Positions 34,101 through 41,126 of a stretch of 64,000 nt of DNA are shown here, piece after piece. Origin of the DNA: Lewinellaceae bacterium (GTDB lineage Bacteria > Bacteroidota > Bacteroidia > Chitinophagales > Saprospiraceae); assembly GCA_020636005.1 (NCBI GenBank), contig JACJYR010000006.1, forward strand, positions 62,001-126,000, in the 5' to 3' direction. The translations under genes and the position numbers were made by a program. Under the pieces are notes generated by a model. The model ran no database searches and was not told the origin of the DNA. It saw only the letters and a list, made by a program, of their open reading frames with translations. Position 1 is the stretch's first letter; each line of letters starts with the position of its first letter.

Positions 34101-36444
34101 CATTTTGCGGCATGGCCGTTTCTACAATATTGGTAAAAGCCACATCCGAAGCCACCTGAACGGTGTATCCATCTGCACCTGACCCTGTCCAATCAAGGGC
34201 AGGAAGTATGCTGACTCCAGTCGCATTGTCGGCGGGCGTTTGCAGCACAGGTACCGTGGGGCTGCTGGCATGAACGGTAAACGAAACGTCCGTGCTGACC
34301 GTAGTGGAAGCACCAACACCCTCGACCGTGATGGTGTAGGTGCCGGGCGCGACAGCTGACGTGTTGCTGATGGTCATGGTGCTGCTGCCCGATGGTGGCA
34401 CCGGGTTCACCGAAAACGCCACGACTGCCCCGGCCGGAACGCCAGCTGTTGCCGAAAGGGTCACATTGCCGTTGCCAGGACCCACGCTGAATACATATTC
34501 AGCATTGGCAGGCTGGCAAACGCTGACACTGGCAGGCATGGCTTCCAGGGTGCAGGAGGGTGGCATATCGAATGCTTCCGTGCCGTCCGAGGTGCTGCCG
34601 GAACTGCCCTGGTCAGCACTAAAGCCGAGGCCCCGCTTGGCAAAGGCCGTCCAGATGGTACAAGTGTGGGCACCGCCATAGAGGGCCACATCAGCGGCGA
34701 GGATGGCGTCCCTGCCGTCCACAAAACCGGGGCTGCAGGGTTGTAGTTTCAAGCCTTCGTTAACGAGGTTCATGGCCACGTCGAAACCTGCCGCCATGCC
34801 GTCCTGGGCGATGATGCCCCAGGTCATTTCCCAAATCATTGTACACCAGGCGTACCCTACGCCGTGGGGGATGGCCAGGCCGCCAATGTCGTCATAAGTG
34901 GTGGGGTTGACGGACAATAAAGTGGAATAGGGTGTGGGACGGATACCGTTGCCAGTGGGTGGCTGGCCGAGCGCATAGGTGCCGATGCCCCGGCTGTCCG
35001 TGCCCATGTCGCCTGGTTCCAGGGTGGTCATCAAGGAATAATAGTCGCTCCATCCCTCGCCCATCTGCTCGCTATTGTTGAGGCAGCCCGAGTTGCCGGG
35101 GCCTCCTGTCTGCCGGATGGAGATGCCGTGCCCGTACTCGTGGGCGATGATGCCGTTGTCAAGGTCGCCATCCCGCAGCGGGGAAGTCTGGTCCCAAAGG
35201 TACATTTGCATCCTGGGCCTGGATCCGTCTGGCGGTGTGGCGAAGTTGGCGTTGTTAAGTCCGCCGGCATCCTGGGCATCGGCGATGACATAATCGCTGC
35301 CGGCGCCGCCGTTTCCGTAGTTGTTTTGCTGAAAATTGCCGCTCCCCTCGTCGAACCCATACCCGTACATGAGGTCGTGCATGTAGTTGTTCCAATAAAA
35401 GAGGTTGGTGATGGCAGCGCTGGCGTAAGTGGAAGGCGCTTGCCCCAGGTCGATGGCGTAGTCGAACACCAGGCCCGGCCCGCCGTCGGGGGCAAAGCCA
35501 AAGGTGTTGTTGTTGTCGTCGTCGTCCAGTTGGGCATACACGTTGTTGCCCCTGGTGATGGTGAAATCTGCGCCGGCCACGCCGCTGGTGTCGTGCCAGC
35601 CAAAGGGTGAGGCCGTCAGGTCTTCCGGGTCTGAAATCAATTGCCGGCTGCCGTGGGAGGGGCTTTCGACCGGCTGGGGATAGACGTTGTAAACACCCGA
35701 CATGGCCAGGTTTACAGGCGCCAGGGGTTGATTTAGACCGTTGCTTATTGAACTGAAATCATGGTGTTGGTGACAATCATCCCCGTCGGGGTGGCCGAAA
35801 TTACAGCTAACAACCCAGTCGTCCTTTCGGAGAATCTGCCCATTCCCGGCATCCACCGCCACGCTCCACCAATGCTGCCCATCCTGCTGGTAAATGTTCA
35901 GGTCCCAGGCGAGGTGCACGGTGCCGTCCGTCATCGGTTGGTAGATTAGCCGGACGGGGATGTCTTCAATCGAAAGGCTGCCTTTTTCAAAAACGACTTC
36001 CTGGGCCAGGCCGCCAGGTGTATTTTTCACCTTCGGCAGTTGTTGAAAGTCGTAACCCAATTGTTGTGCCGCAGCGGCTACCGCCTGCACAGGGGTAATT
36101 TTCGGCAACCTGCCGATGATGTTTGCTTTTAAATCAGGTACAAGACGGCTGCCCCAGGTGAGCAGTTCCCCCTCTTTGGTAAAGTGGATGTTGAAAATGG
36201 CATTGTAAACTTCGATGCCTTCGTAGCACTGTGCATAGTAACTGTTCATCACGCCGCTCTGGCGGCTCTGGTACTGGTTCTTTAACTGCAGGCAGTCAAA
36301 GTCGCCAGGCTTGAGTTGGAGTTCCCGGGCCTTTTGGCGCAGCAGTTGCTGTGCCGTTTCGAGGTCAGCCTGGGCAAAGGATTGGGTGCACACCAGCAGG
36401 AGCAACACCACAATGGCGATTGGGTTTGAGAGTTGGATTTTCAT
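31186..36444 (-). CDS. Giant secreted M36 (fungalysin) metallopeptidase with P-domains and GEVED repeats
   Basis: A 1,752-residue protein with signal peptide ending at SFAQ. A fungalysin/thermolysin propeptide-like part precedes the M36 catalytic domain: zinc motif HEYGHG (~433-438) with the downstream Glu in EQMGEGWSDYYSL. After it come a fibronectin-type module (ALDWTGSGADGYTVQVASD), a P/Homo-B domain (TSPEGTTVTLMDQP), three GEVED domains (each with AYIDYNNDGDFED and YSYGETEDY), another fibronectin-type unit and a second P-domain. The end (LTTEMTGTLIIEN) is not a clear T9SS sorting domain. It should degrade extracellular protein. The ATG at 36444 gives the signal peptide. Confidence 0.9.
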   Translation of the reverse strand: MKIQLSNPIAIVVLLLLVCTQSFAQADLETAQQLLRQKARELQLKPGDFDCLQLKNQYQSRQSGVMNSYYAQCYEGIEVYNAIFNIHFTKEGELLTWGSRLVPDLKANIIGRLPKITPVQAVAAAAQQLGYDFQQLPKVKNTPGGLAQEVVFEKGSLSIEDIPVRLIYQPMTDGTVHLAWDLNIYQQDGQHWWSVAVDAGNGQILRKDDWVVSCNFGHPDGDDCHQHHDFSSISNGLNQPLAPVNLAMSGVYNVYPQPVESPSHGSRQLISDPEDLTASPFGWHDTSGVAGADFTITRGNNVYAQLDDDDNNNTFGFAPDGGPGLVFDYAIDLGQAPSTYASAAITNLFYWNNYMHDLMYGYGFDEGSGNFQQNNYGNGGAGSDYVIADAQDAGGLNNANFATPPDGSRPRMQMYLWDQTSPLRDGDLDNGIIAHEYGHGISIRQTGGPGNSGCLNNSEQMGEGWSDYYSLMTTLEPGDMGTDSRGIGTYALGQPPTGNGIRPTPYSTLLSVNPTTYDDIGGLAIPHGVGYAWCTMIWEMTWGIIAQDGMAAGFDVAMNLVNEGLKLQPCSPGFVDGRDAILAADVALYGGAHTCTIWTAFAKRGLGFSADQGSSGSTSDGTEAFDMPPSCTLEAMPASVSVCQPANAEYVFSVGPGNGNVTLSATAGVPAGAVVAFSVNPVPPSGSSTMTISNTSAVAPGTYTITVEGVGASTTVSTDVSFTVHASSPTVPVLQTPADNATGVSILPALDWTGSGADGYTVQVASDVAFTNIVETAMPQNATYTLTNALLPLTTYYWRVKAMNPCGETAYSPVFTFTTANVLCDSWASSNVPVTIPSNAATTVTSTLNIPAFGSILDVNVIGLDITHSWVNDLIITLTSPEGTTVTLMDQPCEGDNDVLINFDDEAASPNFPCPPTDNGTYQPFSPLSAFDGENLSGTWTLSVEDVFPADGGTLNDWSLNICYIPVEYCASGPMDPGDTKIDSVHFNTIAIGSPPTTCETYTDNTSLNTTVMAGSSYDLTIVNGSCSGNHYPAYAAAYIDYNNDGDFEDTGELVYSFGPTTGLNTIPVGNIAIPAMASAGDRRMRIVFSEDGVDPPSCGTYSYGETEDYLITIDPPIVYCESGSVSTGDTKIDSVHFNTIAIGSPPTTCETYTDNTSLSTTVNAGSSYDLTIVNGSCSGNHYTAYAAAYIDFNNDGDFEDVGELVYSFGPTTGLNTIPIGNITIPAMAPVGDKRMRIVFWEGGVVPPPCGTYSYGETEDYTITIDGPVEYCASEPTFSDDTKIDSVHFNTIAIGSPATTCETYTDNTSLSTTVVAGGTYGLTIVNGSCSGAPYPAYAATYIDFNNDGDFDDTGELVYSFGPTTGLNTIPIGSITIPAMAPVGDKRMRIVFSEDGADPPACGAYSFGETEDYTITIVEPVCPPPANLMTANITQTSADLTWAPGGSCAVGAEYWVLANPSSAPVTGTGTAVGCSPAFPINVTGLMANGTYDVWVYEDCGINGMAGPVNIGTFSTLPPPLSNPSDCQLNLGLDDDNCPVNNVFQINVATAPGTALGTDVFVTDVKLIIGHTWTGDLQISLVSPNGVSVLLSSFNGGSGDNYGNPNDNTCAQVTNFNMTGADGPIGDGTAPFIGSFIPEGDFTSFNDGSSPIGLWELRICDGAGQDIGTLQYVAISFSDPCVPVTWTGGGDALNWSDPANWDGGNVPLPCQDVIIGSGMNVIVPTGYQAVGKTLDVQTGAVLTTEMTGTLIIEN

Positions 36445-36829
36445 ACGGTGGTTAGAATAATTTATAGACAATCGTCATTAAAAGTCAGTGGTCATTGAAG
36501 TCATTTTATTGAAAGTCAGTGACTTAGAATTTTGTCCCAACAAATTTTAAATGTGACTATCTATAAAAGATGAAGGTAATTTTTAAATCGGCGCTTAAAG
36601 GATCGAATCGTTGTTTTTATCTCCGCTTAAATGATCCCTGAATGAGCTTTCTGTAAGGGTGCAAAGTAGGTTTTCTTCTGGAATTTCATTTCAACAGCCC
36701 CGATTTTTATTTGGGATCTTGAATTTGCGGCAGCAAAGTTGACAACACCGCATAGCCGCTTCCAATGCTAAATTGTGCGAATGGGGCCAATCGCCATCTG
36801 CCAACAATTTTCCGCCCATCCCCGCTTTA

Positions 36830-36939
36830 GGATCGAAGGAAAAATAATCCCGATTTCACATCGGGATTATTTTTAAAAAACCCTTCTAGTACTGGGGTTT
36901 CAAAATCAAAATTAGCGAAGTTATTTTTTCATCGTCTTA
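36830..36939. repeat. Copy of the GGATCGAAGG element lacking the nested insert and right end
   Basis: It starts GGATCGAAGGAAAAATAATC, runs through CCCGATTTCACATCGGG and ends near TTTTTCATCGTCTTA. It matches 51806-51833 plus 52055-52133 of the copy at 51806-52174, so it shows the empty state of the 221-bp insert found there. The right inverted repeat is missing. Confidence 0.75.
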
Positions 36940-36976
36940 AGGCAGAGCGGGTCTTTCAGCAACGTTTTAGTTTTGA

Positions 36977-37158
36977 GAGGCCGGGTTATCCAACCCGGCA
37001 GTTTGGGGTCGGCTCCGCTGGGTTATCCAACCCAGCAGTTTGGGGTCGGCTCCGCTGGGTTGGATAACCCGGCCTCTCCTCCTGAAAGGCTCCGCTGGGT
37101 TGGACAACCCGGCAGCTTGGGGTCGGCTCCGCTGGGTTGGACAACCCAGCCTCTCCTC
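36977..37158. repeat. Tandem array of 37-40-bp hairpin units
   Basis: Five units each hold a GGGTTATCCAACCC-type palindrome followed by GGGGTCGGCTCCGCT or a CCTCTCCTCCTGAAAGG variant. The first two units carry GGGTTATCCAACCC, later ones its reverse complement GGGTTGGATAACCC or GGGTTGGACAACCC. Function unknown. Confidence 0.8.
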
Positions 37159-37248
37159 CTGCTAGTCTGCATTTCACTTTGAACAGGGGATGAGCGAAAT
37201 TTTCAATACCAGAGCGTTGAACAACACAATGACGCCAAAAAGAATGGC

Positions 37249-37256
37249 TACTTTTG
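37249..37256 (+). promoter_or_regulatory. -7 box TACTTTTG upstream of the VOC gene
   Basis: TACTTTTGACCCC lies 34 nt before the ATG at 37290 and matches TAnnTTTG. Confidence 0.5.
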
Positions 37257-37289
37257 ACCCCATCATTTTCACGCAACCATACCACCTGT

Positions 37290-37703
37290 ATGCAACCATT
37301 CCACCTCGCCTTCCCCGTCACCGACCTCGAAAAGACCATGGACTTCTACCACGGCTTGTTATGCTGCCCCGTTGGCCGCACATCCGACCGCTGGATAGAC
37401 TTCGACTTTTGGGGAAACCAGATAACTGCCCACCTCGTGGACTCCGACCCAAACGACGCAGCCAGCAATCCAGTGGACGGCCACAACGTGCCCGTCAAGC
37501 ATTTTGGGGCCATCCTCGAAATGGGGGAATGGGAGCGCCTGGCAGAAAAGCTCCGGCAGCACGGGATCGAGTTTATTATAGAACCCTATACCCGGTTCAA
37601 AGGGGAGGTGGGCGAGCAGGCGACCATGTTTTTCCTCGACCCCAGCGGGAATGCCATCGAGTTCAAGTCATTCCAGGATTTTGGGCAGATATTCGCCCGG
37701 TAA
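37290..37703 (+). CDS. VOC-superfamily (glyoxalase/dioxygenase-like) protein
   Basis: A 137-residue protein starting MQPFHLAFPVTDLEKTMDFY, with H5 as the first metal ligand of the VOC fold, VPVKHFGAILEM giving a second His, and ATMFFLDPSGNAIEFKSF giving the final Glu. Relatives are annotated as VOC family proteins or glyoxalases; the substrate is unknown. An upstream in-frame ATG at 37254 overlaps the promoter box, so 37290 is chosen. The stop is 2 nt from the convergent GH3 gene stop. Confidence 0.88.
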   Translation: MQPFHLAFPVTDLEKTMDFYHGLLCCPVGRTSDRWIDFDFWGNQITAHLVDSDPNDAASNPVDGHNVPVKHFGAILEMGEWERLAEKLRQHGIEFIIEPYTRFKGEVGEQATMFFLDPSGNAIEFKSFQDFGQIFAR

Positions 37704-37705
37704 AT

Positions 37706-40657
37706 TCAATCCTGCCGCATCGCCTCATACACCGCATCCTGCACCAATATCCTGATATTTTGGTCGCCCAGCTTGTTGTTCTTCATCGTCGGGAAAGTGC
37801 GGTTGGAAAGGAACACAAAAAGCAGCCCATTGTCCGGGTCGGCCCAGACCGCCGTGCCGGTAAAGCCGAGGTGGCCGAAAGTGTTGAGCGAGGCTTTTTT
37901 CGATAGGTTTTGCTGGAATTTTCCATTGGTCTGGAACATATCGAAGCCAATGCCCCGGCGGGTGCAGCCTTTGCAGCGGGTGGTGTAGAACTCAATGGTC
38001 TCCGGCTGCAGGTATTGCTTCCCGCCATAAAAGCCTTTGTTCAGCAGCATCTGCATCAAAATGGCCAGGTCGTTGGCATCGCTGAACAGGCCTGCATGGC
38101 CGGAGACGCCGTTGAGCATGGCGGCGCCCATGTCATGCACGTAGCCCTGTATTACCTCGTCCCTGAAATAATGGTCGTCCTCTGTCGGCGGGATGCGGCT
38201 GATAGAAAATTTTTCAGTGGGACGGAAGGTCGTCGTCCTCATGCCAAGGGGCTGGTAGTAGGTTTCGTCGGCAAAAACCTCCAGCGGTTGGCCGCTCAGG
38301 CGGTGTACGATTTCACCCGCAATGTAAAAGCCGAGATCGCTGTACAGGTAGTGCTTTTCCGGCAGCACAGGGCTTTCGATGATTTCTTTCCAGATGGTGT
38401 CGGGGTAGCCGGCCCGCAGCCACAGGTCTTTCGCCACCGGCAGCGGGAAGTTTTCACTTTTCTTTTTTTGGTAAAACTCTGGCAGCGGCTTTTGCTGGCC
38501 GGAGATGGTTTTTTCATAAAACTTGATCCAGGCCGTCAGGCCCGCCCGGTGGGTCATCATCTCCACGAGGGGGATGCCCGCCTTGTTGGAGCCGGCGAAC
38601 TCGGGCAGGTATTTTTCCACGGGGTCCTGCACGCTGAACTTGCCTTCTTCCTGCAGTTTCATCAAAGAAACAGTGGTGGCCGCAATCTTGGTGATGCTCG
38701 CCAGGTCGAAGATGTCGTCCGTTTGGGTCACGGGCGATTTGTTGTCGTAGGTGTGGCGGCCGTAGGCTTTTTGGAAAACCACCTTCCCGTCCCTGGCTAC
38801 CAGCACCACGGCCCCGGGCGTGGCCCCGTCGGCGATGGCCCCCGCTACGATGCCGTCCACCCGGGCCAGTTTATCGCTGCTCATGCCCACCTCCTCGGGC
38901 AGGCCGTAAGCAAGGCGCATCAAGCTGGGGGTCACGATGCCGTCGCCGGCCTTGAATTTCCCGGAGGCAGTGACGGGCAGTTTGCCCTGGATGGGAAAAG
39001 CCCCGAACAGGGCCTGTGCCGCCAGGTCTTCCACCTCGTCATCGGACTCGTAGGCCATCAGGATGCAGCCCGTATTTTCAAAATACTTCAAAGCATAGGG
39101 GTTGCCAAAAACCACGAGCACGACCTGCGTTTCCTTTTGCAGTTTTTGAATAAAATCCTTCGTGCCCTGCGCCAGGCCGTAGCCCTTCGAGGCAAACTGG
39201 CTCATATCGTGAAGGCTGACGATGACGGCGTCCTTGTTTTTCAGTTTTGAGATCAAAGCCGTTGGGACTTCTTTGCCGCTGGCGTACAACTCAATGCCCT
39301 TGTAACGGGAGAGTGATTGTTGGAAAATATTGTCTTTTCCGGCACAGATTGCAAGTGCCGCCAAATTGAGGTGGCCGATATCCCTGAATGGCAGCAGGTC
39401 GTTGTCGTTTTTCACCAGCGTCAAGGCATTGGCAAACAGTGCCCGTTTTACCGCCTTTGCTCCGTTGTCGTTCACATCTGCCCGCACCTGATCTACCGCA
39501 ATGGGGTGGAATTCCGTCAAGCCCATGCGGTATTTCCAGCTCAGCACCTTTTTCACACTGCCATAAATCTGCAAGGTGTCGAGCTTTCCTTTTTCCAACC
39601 AATCCCTGATGGTTTTAAAGGAAGCTTCCACATCGGGCGGCAGCAGCAGCACGTCGTTGCCGGCAGCAAGTGCTTTGGCTTCCACTTCGCCTTTCCCGAA
39701 ATATTTGGTTACCCCTGCCATTTCGAGGCCATCCGTCACGATTAAGCCGTTGAAGTTCAGCTTGTTTTTCAGCAACCCCGTAATAGTAGGGTAGCTAAGG
39801 CTGGTGGGCAAATGCTGAGTATCGTCCAGGGCGGGTACGCTCAGGTGGGCCACCATGATGCTCCCCACGCCTTGCCCAATCAAAATTTTAAAGGGAAAAA
39901 TCTCCAGGCTGTCGAGCCGCTCCCGGCTTCGGTTGATCACGGGCAGGTCGTAGTGGCTGTCCACGTCGGTATCGCCGTGGCCGGGGAAGTGCTTGGCGCA
40001 GGCCATCACACCGTTGTCCTGCATTCCCTTCATGTACTGGTAGGCCTTGGCGGCCACGTTGTACTTGTTTTCCCCAAAAGAACGGAAGCCGATGACGGGG
40101 TTGGCGGCGTTGTTGTTCACGTCGGCCACGGGGGCGAAGTTGACGTTCACCCCTACCCTTTTGCAGTGTCTTGCTATTTCGGCGCCCATTTGATAGATCA
40201 ACTTGTCGTCCTGGACGGCACCGAGGGTAAGCTGGTGGGGGAAACTCAGCGCTGTGCCCTTCATCCTCATGCCCAGGCCCCACTCGCCGTCTATGCTGAT
40301 GAACATGGGCACCCGGGTGGCCAGTGCCTGGTAGCGGTTGGTCAATGCTACCTGCTTTTCGGGTGTCCCCTTGGCGGTTGGGTTGAAAAAGCAAAGGCCG
40401 CCGGGATGGTATTTTTTGATGAGGTTTTCGACGGCTGCCTCGTGCGCAGCGTCCTTGTCCGTATGCGCCCGCAGCCAGAAGAGCTGTCCCAGCCGCTCGT
40501 CGAAGGTCATGGCTTTGAAGAGGCTGTCCACCCAAGCCTGTTCTGCCAGGAGGGACTCAATGGCCAGGTTTTGCTTCGGGGCATCATACCTGGTCAGCGC
40601 CGCCGAGGCGAAGATAAAGGCGAGCAGGATGAGGAAGAGGGCGAAGGTTTTTTTCAC
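37706..40657 (-). CDS. GH3 beta-N-acetylglucosaminidase (NagZ-like) fused to a serine hydrolase
   Basis: A 983-residue two-enzyme protein. A signal or anchor (MKKTFALFLILLAFIFASA, reading the GTG as Met) precedes a GH3 domain (~45-380) with PMFISIDGEWGLGMRM, the NagZ loop KHFPGHGDTDVDSH and nucleophile-bearing IVTDGLEM. A GH3 C-domain-like part follows (~400-560). From ~590 comes a class C beta-lactamase-like hydrolase: ASITK (SxxK), YSDLGFYIAGEI (Y-x-N position) and HTGY-type HLGFTGTAVW. NagZ-like domains release GlcNAc from muropeptides, so a cell-wall recycling or remodelling role is likely. GTG at 40657 is inferred from the signal peptide; ATG at 40690 is the alternative. Confidence 0.88.
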   Translation of the reverse strand: MKKTFALFLILLAFIFASAALTRYDAPKQNLAIESLLAEQAWVDSLFKAMTFDERLGQLFWLRAHTDKDAAHEAAVENLIKKYHPGGLCFFNPTAKGTPEKQVALTNRYQALATRVPMFISIDGEWGLGMRMKGTALSFPHQLTLGAVQDDKLIYQMGAEIARHCKRVGVNVNFAPVADVNNNAANPVIGFRSFGENKYNVAAKAYQYMKGMQDNGVMACAKHFPGHGDTDVDSHYDLPVINRSRERLDSLEIFPFKILIGQGVGSIMVAHLSVPALDDTQHLPTSLSYPTITGLLKNKLNFNGLIVTDGLEMAGVTKYFGKGEVEAKALAAGNDVLLLPPDVEASFKTIRDWLEKGKLDTLQIYGSVKKVLSWKYRMGLTEFHPIAVDQVRADVNDNGAKAVKRALFANALTLVKNDNDLLPFRDIGHLNLAALAICAGKDNIFQQSLSRYKGIELYASGKEVPTALISKLKNKDAVIVSLHDMSQFASKGYGLAQGTKDFIQKLQKETQVVLVVFGNPYALKYFENTGCILMAYESDDEVEDLAAQALFGAFPIQGKLPVTASGKFKAGDGIVTPSLMRLAYGLPEEVGMSSDKLARVDGIVAGAIADGATPGAVVLVARDGKVVFQKAYGRHTYDNKSPVTQTDDIFDLASITKIAATTVSLMKLQEEGKFSVQDPVEKYLPEFAGSNKAGIPLVEMMTHRAGLTAWIKFYEKTISGQQKPLPEFYQKKKSENFPLPVAKDLWLRAGYPDTIWKEIIESPVLPEKHYLYSDLGFYIAGEIVHRLSGQPLEVFADETYYQPLGMRTTTFRPTEKFSISRIPPTEDDHYFRDEVIQGYVHDMGAAMLNGVSGHAGLFSDANDLAILMQMLLNKGFYGGKQYLQPETIEFYTTRCKGCTRRGIGFDMFQTNGKFQQNLSKKASLNTFGHLGFTGTAVWADPDNGLLFVFLSNRTFPTMKNNKLGDQNIRILVQDAVYEAMRQD

Positions 40658-41126
40658 GGTACAAAAGTTATCGGCTATGTGCCGGGGCAAAAAAATAGTG
40701 TTTTTGACAAATAAACGGGATTGAAGGTAATTCTTTTACAAATTGGCACAACAAATACTGTTGGCAGCGGCTGCCCTTTCAAATGCAAGGACTTGGGAAA
40801 AGGTGGGATGCGAAGGGGAGGCACTGGCTGGCCATCAGCGAAATTGAAGACGTTGCCAGTCCACCTTCCTCCCTTTCCCGAACAAGCCGCCATCGTCACC
40901 CCCAAACGAGCGGCTGCCGGGTTTGGTGGGGCAATGGGAGCCGGAGGGTCAGCGGGTGCAGGCAGTGCCGCCATTGGAGGCGAGAGTTGCAAAAGCCGGG
41001 AAGCAACCTGCCTGTTTTACCCAAAGGCCAGTTAGCAAAAGGAGCATAAAAAAAGGGCAACCTAAATCTTCTTGGCTGCCCTTTTTTTGCATTATATTGG
41101 GTGCGTTTTTTGATAAAACATTACCA
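40658..41126. other. Intergenic region between divergent genes
   Basis: About 470 bp. It holds a terminator-like hairpin at 41048-41091. Short open frames in both directions (for example a Gly/Ala-rich one) were not recognised and show no family features. An imperfect -7 word (TAACTTTTG, one base too long) lies before the GH3 gene. Confidence 0.5.
41048..41091 (+). terminator. Rho-independent-type terminator
   Basis: AAAAAAAGGGCA pairs with TGCCCTTTTTTT around a 17-nt loop that contains further ACC/GGC pairing. The A- and T-flanks allow function in either direction. It lies just before the sensor-kinase gene. Confidence 0.7.

Larger units (their letters stand above)
36445..37289. other. Long intergenic region rich in repeats
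   Basis: This 845-bp gap separates divergent genes. It holds a copy of the GGATCGAAGG element (36830-36939), a tandem hairpin array (36977-37158) and a promoter box (37249-37256). The part next to the M36 gene (36445-36780) is AT-rich with no recognised signal. No coding content was recognised. Confidence 0.6.

Noticed and set aside
37190..37906. A 238-codon plus-strand frame overlapping the VOC gene and GH3 end
   Set aside because: The VOC protein in another frame has clear family motifs and a promoter; this frame crosses two genes and has none.
40675..41049. Short frames on both strands in the gap before the sensor kinase
   Set aside because: Compositionally biased (Gly/Ala or Pro-rich), overlapping each other and lacking starts or family motifs.
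41048..41091. Riboswitch or attenuator before the sensor-kinase gene
   Set aside because: A simple hairpin with T-run; no conserved aptamer features or alternative pairing were found by eye.
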